From Clostridia bacterium (GTDB taxonomy: Bacteria > Bacillota_A > Clostridia > Oscillospirales > CAG-272): a stretch of 23,685 nucleotides of DNA. A model generated the notes under the pieces. It made no database searches. It saw only the letters and a list, made by a program, of their open reading frames with translations, and was not told where the DNA came from. The DNA is taken from assembly GCA_017414585.1 (NCBI GenBank), contig JAFQLN010000089.1, positions 1 through 23,685 on the forward strand, read 5' to 3'. Below are positions 1 to 6,367 of this stretch, piece by piece. A program made the translations under genes and the position numbers. Within the stretch, counting starts at the first letter, position 1, and every line of letters starts with the position of its first letter.

Positions 1-584
1 CCGTAGATCGCAAGGGGATACGAACCGAATTCTCGTCCGCCGTCGGTGAAAATGTTCATGAATTCGAGCCCTTCCGTAGAGAAAAAGCAGATAGCCGCAT
101 AGATCACGAACAGTCCGGAGAATTCCAGCACGCCGCCGATGATCATCAGAACAAGCGTGAGGATTTTGTCCCAGGTCCAGACAACGGCACACCGCGGAAT
201 AACATAGGCGAACATGATGCACGCCTGCAGAAAGCGTCCGAGACGGGAAAATTCGGTCTGCGAAGCGATGACCTGAAAGACGAGGGATCGCGGACGAACC
301 ATCATGCGGTCGAACTGCCCGTTGCCGAGGACGGATGCGAAGCGGTCGAATCCGCGGAAAAAACATTCGGCAACGGAAAACGACATCAGCACCGTAGCAA
401 AGCAGAGAAGCACATCTTCATATGTGAATCCCGCAACGGAATGAAAGCGTGCAAGAAGAAAATGCACCGCAAGAAAGAACGAAAACGATCCGAGAAGCTG
501 GCTGAGGGAAGCGAGAATAAACGACATCTTGTGCTGCATACAGCTCCGCAGATGAATGGATAAAAAGTGCAGATACAGTTTCAT
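1..584 (-). CDS. ABC-2 family exporter permease, second subunit (3' end outside window)
   Basis: Reading from the ATG at 584 gives 194 residues with no stop before the window edge, so the C-terminal part is missing. It begins MKLYLHFLSIHLRSCMQHK and shows hydrophobic segments around residues 23-45, 60-75, 135-150 and 155-180, as expected for an inner-membrane permease of the ABC-2 family that pairs with a related permease (PF06182-like). The start is set by a GGGAGG ribosome site 5 nt upstream. The ATG lies one nucleotide after the TGA of the preceding permease gene (TGACATG), so the two are probably translationally coupled. With the next two genes it makes a three-gene exporter operon. The substrate cannot be told from sequence; this architecture occurs in drug/viologen-type exporters and in uncharacterised systems. 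Confidence 0.85.
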   Translation of the reverse strand, partial: MKLYLHFLSIHLRSCMQHKMSFILASLSQLLGSFSFFLAVHFLLARFHSVAGFTYEDVLLCFATVLMSFSVAECFFRGFDRFASVLGNGQFDRMMVRPRSLVFQVIASQTEFSRLGRFLQACIMFAYVIPRCAVVWTWDKILTLVLMIIGGVLEFSGLFVIYAAICFFSTEGLEFMNIFTDGGREFGSYPLAIY

Positions 585-585
585 G

Positions 586-1410
586 TCAGCCTCCCTGTGA
601 TACGGTATGTCTGAGTGATGCGGACATCCACAGTTTTCCGATGACGGTGAGAATCACGCACCACAGAATCTGCAGAAGAACAAAACGGATCATTTCCGCT
701 CCCGCTATGCTGCCGCTGTAAATACGGAACGGCAGATTTTCCATGGCGCCGAACGGGGAATATTCCACAAAAGTCCGCAGAGCCTGGGGCATGAAGAGAA
801 CGGGCAGATACCCGCCGGAGAGAAAATCGGCTAAAGTTCCCGCTGCCATGCGGATTCCCTGTGAATGGATTGTGTGAAAACAGGAGATATAGACGAGCAT
901 CGTAAATGCACAGACACAGTAGCACGCGAGCACAAGCGTGAGCAGGAAAAAGACTGCCTGAACAGGTGTCGGCGGGAGAGTGAGTCCGTAAGGGACGGGC
1001 AGGAAAGCGGCGACGAGCAGGATGGGCATACACCGAAGAGCCGCGCGGGAAACACGGGTTGACATAGTCCGCGCCATCCAGAACCAGTAAAGATCCACGG
1101 GACGCGCCAGTTCGTAGGCGATGCTGCCGCTGGAGATTGTGTCGAGCAGTTCATTGTCGTACGTCCACGAATTCATCATGGCGAGAAATGCCTGCCGGAG
1201 CCATATGTACGCGGACAGCGCCTGAAAATCCATCGGAAATACAGCGGGATTGGTTTCGTACAGTGCTTTGAACAGGAGAATATTGAGAAAGCCCCACGCG
1301 AACTGCGTCGAAATTCCGGCAGCCGCTGCCGCACGGTACTGCAGTCCTCCGATGAAGCGCATCCTGAAGTACGAAAGATATTTTCTGCAGGGTAGAATGG
1401 CTTTGTTCAT
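586..1410 (-). CDS. ABC-2 family exporter permease, first subunit
   Basis: A 274-residue membrane protein with about six hydrophobic segments and a cytoplasmic N-terminus rich in basic residues (MNKAILPCRKYLSYFRMRF). It resembles the ABC-2 permeases that come in heterodimeric pairs with one ATPase. The ATG at 1410 overlaps the TGA of the ATPase gene as ATGA, and a GGGAG ribosome site lies about 8 nt upstream inside the ATPase gene. The two permeases share little obvious sequence but have similar length and topology, so they probably form a heterodimeric channel energised by the adjacent ATPase. No substrate-specific feature is visible. Confidence 0.85.
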   Translation of the reverse strand: MNKAILPCRKYLSYFRMRFIGGLQYRAAAAAGISTQFAWGFLNILLFKALYETNPAVFPMDFQALSAYIWLRQAFLAMMNSWTYDNELLDTISSGSIAYELARPVDLYWFWMARTMSTRVSRAALRCMPILLVAAFLPVPYGLTLPPTPVQAVFFLLTLVLACYCVCAFTMLVYISCFHTIHSQGIRMAAGTLADFLSGGYLPVLFMPQALRTFVEYSPFGAMENLPFRIYSGSIAGAEMIRFVLLQILWCVILTVIGKLWMSASLRHTVSQGG

Positions 1411-2381
1411 ATCGCAAACTCCCTGTACAGAGATACCACAAGCTCTTCGGCAGTCGTTCCTTCTACGGACAGGTCGGTCAGCTCCAGATGCCGGGACAGT
1501 TCTGCAATGGCGGCGGAGATGCTGATGATCTCTGTGTCCACGGTGAAAACAGCGTGACCGGAACTGCGGCTGGTTTCCGTTATACCGGGAAGGACCGGAA
1601 TGCTCCCGCCGGAGAAGGAAATATGCAGTGTGCGCCGGGAGGACTTTTTCGTTTTCAGTTCGGACAGCGCACCGTCGAGGAGAATCTTTCCGCTGCCGAT
1701 GAGCAGAATCCGTTCGGTCAGTGCTTCGATGTCCTGCATATCGTGCGTGGTGAGAATGACCGTGGTTCTACGGTCGGCGTTGATTTTTTTGATGAATTCA
1801 CGCACAGCGATTTTCGATACCGCATCGAGTCCGATGGTCGGTTCGTCCAGAAAAAGAATGGATGGTCTGTGCAGAAGGGAAGCCGCAATTTCGCAGCGCA
1901 TCCGCTGTCCGAGAGAAAGTTGGCGCGCCGGTGTGCGGATGATGCTTGAAAGATCGAGCAGGTTGACCAGTTCCTCAAGGGAATCCTTGTAGACTGCGGG
2001 ATCCATTCTGTAAATATCTTTGAGCAGGGTGAACGAGTCAATGACCGGAACTTCCCACCAGAGCTGAGAACGCTGACCGAAGACAACGCCGATATGCCCG
2101 ACGTGTTCCGCACGGTTTTTCCACGGAACCAGTCCGTTGATGACGCAAGAACCGGAATCCGGAGTCAGAATACCGCTCATAACTTTGATTGTACTGCTTT
2201 TTCCGGCGCCGTTGGGACCTATGTAGCCGACCATCTCGCCGTCGCCGATTCGGAAAGATATGTCGTCAAGGGCATGGATGATTTCGTATTCCCTCTTGAA
2301 CAGCGCACGCACGGCTTCACCGAGTCCTGCATTTCGCCGCGCTACCTTGAAGCTCTTTCTGATGTGGCTGAGTTCTATCAT
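1407..2381 (-). CDS. ABC transporter ATP-binding protein (exporter type)
   Basis: A 324-residue ABC ATPase that powers the two adjacent permeases. Visible motifs are Walker A GPNGAGKS (residues 55-62), the Q-loop in FGQRSQLWWE (Q103), signature LSLGQ (155-159), Walker B ILFLDE (175-180) and the switch histidine in LTTHDM (about 213). The FGQRSQLWW stretch is typical of ATPases that work with paired ABC-2 permeases. The C-terminal 85 residues or so form a family-specific tail. A GTG 12 nt further upstream is in frame, but it lies within the AGAGGTG ribosome site, which is 9 nt before the ATG at 2381, so I chose the ATG. The gene is first in its operon and has an excellent promoter (2428-2456). 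Confidence 0.93.
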   Translation of the reverse strand: MIELSHIRKSFKVARRNAGLGEAVRALFKREYEIIHALDDISFRIGDGEMVGYIGPNGAGKSSTIKVMSGILTPDSGSCVINGLVPWKNRAEHVGHIGVVFGQRSQLWWEVPVIDSFTLLKDIYRMDPAVYKDSLEELVNLLDLSSIIRTPARQLSLGQRMRCEIAASLLHRPSILFLDEPTIGLDAVSKIAVREFIKKINADRRTTVILTTHDMQDIEALTERILLIGSGKILLDGALSELKTKKSSRRTLHISFSGGSIPVLPGITETSRSSGHAVFTVDTEIISISAAIAELSRHLELTDLSVEGTTAEELVVSLYREFAI

Positions 2382-2427
2382 ACCGCGTATCACCTCTTAT
2401 TCTGTAGAAAATTGTGAAAGGGTAATA

Positions 2428-2456
2428 ATTATACAATAAATCGGTTCATTTGTCAA
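2428..2456 (-). promoter_or_regulatory. Sigma-A promoter of the ABC exporter operon
   Basis: On the minus strand TTGACA (2456-2451) is followed by a 17-nt spacer and TATAAT (2433-2428), both perfect consensus. The transcript would begin near 2421, about 40 nt before the ATPase ATG at 2381. It is divergent from the lipoprotein promoter about 40 bp away. Confidence 0.9.
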
Positions 2457-2493
2457 TAAATAATGAAAAAAACATGAAAATAACGCCGTGTGA

Positions 2494-2522
2494 TTGACGT
2501 TTTCGGAAGAATATGCTATATT
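2494..2522 (+). promoter_or_regulatory. Sigma-A promoter of the lipoprotein gene (extended -10)
   Basis: TTGACG (2494-2499), a 17-nt spacer and TATATT (2517-2522), with an upstream TGC giving an extended -10. An in-frame ATG at 2513 lies between these elements and cannot be the start codon, which supports the ATG at 2555. Confidence 0.85.
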
Positions 2523-2554
2523 ATAGACATATCAATAAACTGCGGAGGCTAACA

Positions 2555-2941
2555 ATGAAATCAAGACGGATTTTGCTTTTTTTGATTCTTGCGGTATCTG
2601 CGCTTTTGCTGACATCCTGTTCGGCTGACTGGGGCGAAGAGGTGGTGTATGTGCGGCTTTCAAACGGTGATAGCACCATGGACTGGATTGTTGACAAAAA
2701 CGGGGATCTCATGAAGCCTGCTGCCGACTTAGGAGGCGAGGAATTTGATTTTTCGGGATGCAAAACGGGTGATGTGATCCGCATGGAAATCTATCTGATT
2801 CAGGAGATCTTCCCGGCAAATGTGGTTTACAAGCGCTGCGAAGCCACCGGCAGGACTGCGGAAGTGAAGATGAAGGACGAATATCGCAGCTGGCTTGCAG
2901 AGAACGAAATGTACGAAGGTGTCTGGACGATCGCTGAATAG
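2555..2941 (+). CDS. Small lipoprotein of unknown function
   Basis: A 128-residue protein with a typical lipoprotein signal: basic start MKSRR, a hydrophobic core and a lipobox LLTSC, with the acylated cysteine at residue 22. The mature part is about 106 residues, mostly polar with no transmembrane segment, so it should be anchored to the outer face of the membrane. I do not recognise the family. It has four cysteines in all, counting the lipobox cysteine. GGAGG sits 6 nt before the ATG at 2555. The gene is monocistronic between its own promoter and the terminator at 2947-2986. It is divergent from the ABC exporter and separated by a short two-promoter region, so the two could be co-regulated, but nothing in the sequence shows that. 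Confidence 0.75.
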   Translation: MKSRRILLFLILAVSALLLTSCSADWGEEVVYVRLSNGDSTMDWIVDKNGDLMKPAADLGGEEFDFSGCKTGDVIRMEIYLIQEIFPANVVYKRCEATGRTAEVKMKDEYRSWLAENEMYEGVWTIAE

Positions 2942-2946
2942 TAAAT

Positions 2947-2986
2947 GAAGCCGAACGATGGATCGAAAAATCCGCCGTTCGGCTTC
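2947..2986. terminator. Shared bidirectional terminator between convergent genes
   Basis: A perfect 11-bp inverted repeat, GAAGCCGAACG (2947-2957) with CGTTCGGCTTC (2976-2986), plus an inner GGAT/ATCC pairing. It lies between the end of the lipoprotein gene and the end of the convergent kinase gene, directly abutting the latter's stop. T-runs are short on both sides, so efficiency may be moderate. Confidence 0.75.
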
Positions 2987-2988
2987 TG

Positions 2989-4134
2989 TTATGTTCGGAT
3001 GATATAATCTGCGCGGTCTCTGATGGCGAAAGCATCGCTGTATTTCTGTTCCATGGGAATCCAGCGGGAGACGAACATTCTGAGCATTTCTTCGCCGTTT
3101 CTCTCAAGAATGCGGCGTTTTTGTTCGTCGGGTGAGCATTCCGTGTAAATCCGGAAACCGTTCACAGGCGTCTTTCCGTCTTCAAAATACGGATGACAGG
3201 AATAGGAGCCTTCGATGATGGTCAGCGGTTTTTTCGGCAGTGTGACGGTAGAGGTAATCTTCATTTTTGAGCAGTCGAAAACGCCGTAAGTGAGACTTTC
3301 ATCATAGAGATGGTCGGTCACTTCATCGCGGAAGCGTTCGTAGTCCACATTTCCGCCGGGTTCGGAGAGACGTTCGGGTGTGCGCTTGTCCGGCGGCAGG
3401 AAGAAGTCGTCCATGTGGATCACGCGCGCGTCAAACAGATCGGCGAGAAGTTCGGCAAGCGTGGATTTCCCCGAGCCGCACATCCCGTCAATGAAGCATA
3501 CCAGCGGTTCGCAGCTCTTGCCCGAAGCAGACAGTGCAAAGAAAATATGGCGAAGAACCGACTGCAGCTGAAAATACTCGCGCCGGATCACACGGTATGC
3601 GGGATGACAGGCGTTTCTGTATTCCTCGCTGTGGCTGACCGGCGGCATTCCGGCGGCGATGTAGTTCTCAAGATACTCCTGCAGCGCAGCGGATGTGAAA
3701 TTGAAAATGCCTTCATCGGTCAGTCTGCGGAGTATGTCGAGCGATTCGAGAAAAATGACTTTGCGGCTGCTTGTGTCGGAAGCGGATTTTGTAAACAGCA
3801 GTGTATCAAACGCAGCGTACAGAGCATTGTCCGGAATCGGCGGAATTCCCCTCGGAAGCAGGTATGCACGTACATATCCGCCGCCGATTTCTTCATAAGG
3901 GGCATTTTGGTCACAGGTTTTCGGGAACTCCGTTACCGATTCCGTTTCTTGTATGATTCTTGCCAGCGCAGCATCACAGTCGGAGACCATGTGTCCCGGA
4001 CCGAACGCCGCCTGATACAGCAGTTTGACAGCATCCGTCGGCTGCATCATTGTGTAATACGCCGCGTGTGTGCGAAGGATCTCTTCCGCGGACGGGGCAG
4101 AGCGTGAAGCGGATATAAAAACTTGATTTTTCAT
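2989..4134 (-). CDS. Two-domain protein with C-terminal uridine-kinase-like P-loop domain
   Basis: A 381-residue protein. The C-terminal part (about 210-381) is a P-loop kinase of the uridine kinase/phosphoribulokinase type: Walker A GMCGSGKST (217-225), a strand ending HMDDFF (240-245), then a lid-like region rich in Arg (KRRILERN, about 339-346). It should phosphorylate a small molecule, but the substrate is unknown. Residues 1-200 form a separate domain that I cannot name, with conserved-looking stretches such as LLYQAAFGPGHM and GGGYVRAYL. There is no convincing ribosome site before the ATG at 4134. That ATG overlaps the TGA of a broken glycosidase gene (ATGA), so the gene was probably once translated by coupling to it. 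A downstream start at Met29 or Met30 is possible but would remove part of the N-terminal domain. Confidence 0.75.
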   Translation of the reverse strand: MKNQVFISASRSAPSAEEILRTHAAYYTMMQPTDAVKLLYQAAFGPGHMVSDCDAALARIIQETESVTEFPKTCDQNAPYEEIGGGYVRAYLLPRGIPPIPDNALYAAFDTLLFTKSASDTSSRKVIFLESLDILRRLTDEGIFNFTSAALQEYLENYIAAGMPPVSHSEEYRNACHPAYRVIRREYFQLQSVLRHIFFALSASGKSCEPLVCFIDGMCGSGKSTLAELLADLFDARVIHMDDFFLPPDKRTPERLSEPGGNVDYERFRDEVTDHLYDESLTYGVFDCSKMKITSTVTLPKKPLTIIEGSYSCHPYFEDGKTPVNGFRIYTECSPDEQKRRILERNGEEMLRMFVSRWIPMEQKYSDAFAIRDRADYIIRT

Positions 4135-4320
4135 GATTCACTGACAGCAAGAGTGTTAAAGCGTTCGTTTTTATCATTGACAGCACAGCAGAAGTGGTGA
4201 TTTTCCCTTCCGGCGAACGAACCACGGCTTATGGGCATGAACATTTTCCCACGCTTTCTCGGTTTCGATGAGCGGAGCACCGTCCCATACGTTCCAGTTG
4301 ATCAGATCGAGGCTGGCTGC
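4131..4320 (-). pseudogene. 3' remnant of a glycosidase gene, frameshifted and 5'-truncated
   Basis: Translating the minus strand from about 4318 gives ASLDLINWNVWDGAPLIE, continuing through WENVHAHKPWFVRRKGK to 4201. The sense then continues one nucleotide out of frame from 4199 as HHFCCAVNDKNERFNTLAVS up to a TGA at 4133-4131. Together this matches the end of five-bladed beta-propeller glycosidases (GH43/GH130-like), where a W...AHKPW...G..YHFYCAV pattern precedes an LATS-like strand. Only about 60 residues survive: the 5' end stops at the 3' end of the CoA ligase gene (stop 4326-4324). In the first frame a stop appears at 4176-4174. The final TGA overlaps the ATG of the kinase gene. The family assignment is from memory of the motif pattern. 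Confidence 0.6.
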
Positions 4321-4323
4321 ATT

Positions 4324-5958
4324 TTATCTTGTGGTCTGTGCTTCAACCAGCCGCTTGCCGCAGTAGATTTCGCGGAGCTTGGGCTTTTCGATTTTACCGG
4401 TGGGATTGCGCGGTACATCGGCGAAAATAATCTTGCGCGGACGCTTGTATCTCGGCAGTTCGGTGCAGAATTCGTTGATTTCTTCTTCGGTAGCGGTACA
4501 TTCGGGCTTGAGTTCAATGATCGCCGCTGCAATTTCGCCGAGTCGTTCGTCGGGCAGACCGATTACGGCAACATCCTTGATTTTGTCGTTCTTGCGGAGA
4601 AAATCTTCGATCTGAACAGGGTAGAGGTTTTCGCCGCCGGTGATGATGACGTCCTTCTTGCGGTCAACGAGGTAGATGAATCCGTCTGCGTCGCGTTTTG
4701 CCATGTCTCCGGTGTAGAGCCAGCCGTCCTTGAGGATTTCTTCGGTTGCAGCTTCGTTCTTGTAGTAGCAGGTCATGACGCCCGGACCCTTGACGATCAG
4801 TTCGCCGACATCTTCGCCTTCGACGGGAGTACCGTTGGGATGGACGATTTCAGCTTCCCAGAGATAGCCGGGAACGCCGATTGCACCGACCTTGTGGATG
4901 TTTTCCACACCGAGATGAACGCAGCCGGGGCCGATGGATTCGGAAAGCCCGTAGTTGGTATCGTATTCATGATTCGGGAACAGCTTTTTCCAGCGCTTGA
5001 TGAGGGACGGCGGAACGGGCTGTGCACCGATGTGCATGAGTCTCCACTGGGAGAGACGGTAGTCGTCGGGATTGATATCGCCGCGGTCGATGGCGTCGAG
5101 AATATCCTGCGCCCACGGAACGAGAAGCCATACGATGGTTGCGCGTTCATCGGAAACGGCACGGAGAATCCATTCGGGGGATACGCCCTTCAGGATAACC
5201 GCACGGCTGCCGGAGAGAAGCGAGCCGAACCAGTGCATCTTCGCACCGGTGTGGTAAAGCGGGGGAATGCAGAGGAAAACGTCGTCGCGGGTCTGGCTGT
5301 GATGATGCTGTTCCACACGGCAGGCTGTGATGAGCGAAAGATGCTTATGCAGAATTGCTTTCGGGAAACCGGTCGTGCCGGAGGAGAAGTAGATTGCCGC
5401 ATCGTCATCTTCATCGTACTCGACAGCAGGCGCGATGGAGGAGCAGTATGTGACCATTCTGTCATAACTGTCCGCGTAATCGGGCGCATCCTTGCCGACG
5501 AAGAAGAAATCCCTGATCATCGGAAGATCATCGACAACAGCGTTCACACGTTCGGTGAATTCGGGACCGAAGATCAGAACGGAAGCATCCGCGAGATCTG
5601 CGCAGTACTTGATTTCATCGGAAGAATAACGGTAGTTCATCGGAACGGCAAGCGCACCGGTCTTGAGAATACCGAAGTAAACCGGCAGCCATTCCAGACA
5701 GTTCATCAGAAGAATTGCAACCTTGTCGCCTTTTTTGACGCCGCGGGTGAGAAGGAGATTGGCAAAACGGTTCGCCTTGGTGTCAAATTCCTTCCATGTC
5801 ATTTCACGGCGGTATTTTTCGCCGGGCGTTGCTTCGATGAGCGCGTATTCACGCCATGTCGCGTTCGGGTCGGGCTGATTGGCGGGGTTGATTTCGACGA
5901 GAGCCACTTCGTCAGGGTAGAGCTTGGCATTTTTTTCGAGTAAATCCGTAATGACCAT
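4324..5958 (-). CDS. AMP-forming acyl- or aryl-CoA ligase under T-box control
   Basis: A 544-residue enzyme of the ANL superfamily that activates a carboxylic acid to its acyl-AMP and then the CoA thioester. Motifs: ATP loop SSGTTGFPK (192-200), NYGLSES (335-341), GWLYTGD (412-418), the hinge VDRKKDVIITGGEN (431-444) and the C-terminal catalytic lysine in NPTGKIEK (K522). Length and motifs are complete. The acid substrate is not evident; both medium/long-chain fatty acids and aryl acids are possible. The start at 5958 has an AAAGGA site about 11 nt upstream. The frame stays open to 6135, but that extension runs through the T-box and terminator and is not coding. The T-box has a tyrosine specifier, which is unusual for this family. 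A glycosidase remnant follows directly downstream. Confidence 0.9.
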   Translation of the reverse strand: MVITDLLEKNAKLYPDEVALVEINPANQPDPNATWREYALIEATPGEKYRREMTWKEFDTKANRFANLLLTRGVKKGDKVAILLMNCLEWLPVYFGILKTGALAVPMNYRYSSDEIKYCADLADASVLIFGPEFTERVNAVVDDLPMIRDFFFVGKDAPDYADSYDRMVTYCSSIAPAVEYDEDDDAAIYFSSGTTGFPKAILHKHLSLITACRVEQHHHSQTRDDVFLCIPPLYHTGAKMHWFGSLLSGSRAVILKGVSPEWILRAVSDERATIVWLLVPWAQDILDAIDRGDINPDDYRLSQWRLMHIGAQPVPPSLIKRWKKLFPNHEYDTNYGLSESIGPGCVHLGVENIHKVGAIGVPGYLWEAEIVHPNGTPVEGEDVGELIVKGPGVMTCYYKNEAATEEILKDGWLYTGDMAKRDADGFIYLVDRKKDVIITGGENLYPVQIEDFLRKNDKIKDVAVIGLPDERLGEIAAAIIELKPECTATEEEINEFCTELPRYKRPRKIIFADVPRNPTGKIEKPKLREIYCGKRLVEAQTTR

Positions 5959-5994
5959 GATTCTGTAAATCCTTTCGTTGCTGCCGGTGCAAAT

Positions 5995-6026
5995 AAAAAA
6001 GTCCCCGGCTGATTTCAGCAGAGGAC
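5995..6026 (-). terminator. Intrinsic terminator of the T-box leader
   Basis: GTCCTCTGCTG pairs with CAGCCGGGGAC across an AAAT loop, with one mismatch, and is followed by six T residues (6000-5995). The 5' arm GTCC is also needed for the antiterminator stem with GGAC upstream of the T-box motif, so the two folds exclude each other. Confidence 0.9.
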
Positions 6027-6290
6027 GGAAATTCCGTGGTACCACCTCAGTTTGTCCTGCCTTTGCAGACAGAACCTCAGCAGGCACAGGCTTTTCAGCG
6101 GATGCCCTGATCCGATAACGGGGATCGGTCGTCACAGCCTACTGATGCAAGTGAGCACGTTCGGTGTGCTGCTCGGGGAATGTATTCGCCTCGGATCATC
6201 CGCGCCGCTCCTTCATGACTTGCACCGACCGTCATTTCTCTGGGGAAGGAAGAAAGCGTGCTACTTGTTTCCCGTCATAACATTTTCACA
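5995..6290 (-). promoter_or_regulatory. T-box leader with UAC (tyrosine) specifier
   Basis: All main T-box parts are visible on the minus strand. The Stem I base GGGAA (6273-6269) pairs with TTCCC (6180-6176). They close the specifier loop, with AGTA on the 5' side and GAA-UAC-A on the 3' side, the codon UAC being at 6184-6182. Higher in Stem I, ATGAC/GTCAT encloses GGTCGGTGCA, the apical T-box loop. The T-box motif AGGTGGTACCACG is at 6047-6035. Its TGGT bulge would pair with a tRNA ending ACCA, which fits the A73 discriminator of bacterial tRNA-Tyr. A terminator follows at 6026-5995. Uncharged tRNA-Tyr should favour the antiterminator and switch on the downstream ligase. Confidence 0.93.
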
Positions 6291-6296
6291 ACTTGC

Positions 6297-6325
6297 ATTG
6301 TACCACAAAAACATACGCTTGTCAA
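6297..6325 (-). promoter_or_regulatory. Sigma-A promoter of the T-box/CoA ligase unit
   Basis: TTGACA (6325-6320), a 17-nt spacer and TACAAT (6302-6297) on the minus strand. Transcription would start near 6290, just ahead of T-box Stem I. This makes the ligase transcript independent of radA upstream. Confidence 0.92.
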
Positions 6326-6327
6326 GA

Positions 6328-6363
6328 GGAATTTCGCATAAAAGGTTTTTTCGGGGAAATTCC
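6328..6363. repeat. Inverted repeat between radA and the T-box promoter
   Basis: Perfect 8-bp arms, GGAATTTC (6328-6335) and GAAATTCC (6356-6363), with a 20-nt spacer. It begins 5 bp after the radA stop and ends 2 bp before the -35 of the ligase promoter. There is no T-run after the 3' arm on the minus strand, so as a radA terminator it is weak; an operator is an alternative. Low information either way. Confidence 0.4.
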
Positions 6364-6367
6364 GGTT

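Noticed and set aside
4231..5943. 570-codon open frame on the plus strand opposite the CoA ligase
   Set aside because: It is antisense to a complete enzyme with all catalytic motifs, has no domain logic, and arises from codon bias in the real gene.
5959..6135. In-frame N-terminal extension of the CoA ligase
   Set aside because: It runs through the T-box motif and terminator, so it is untranslated leader; the ATG at 5958 follows the terminator and has a ribosome site.
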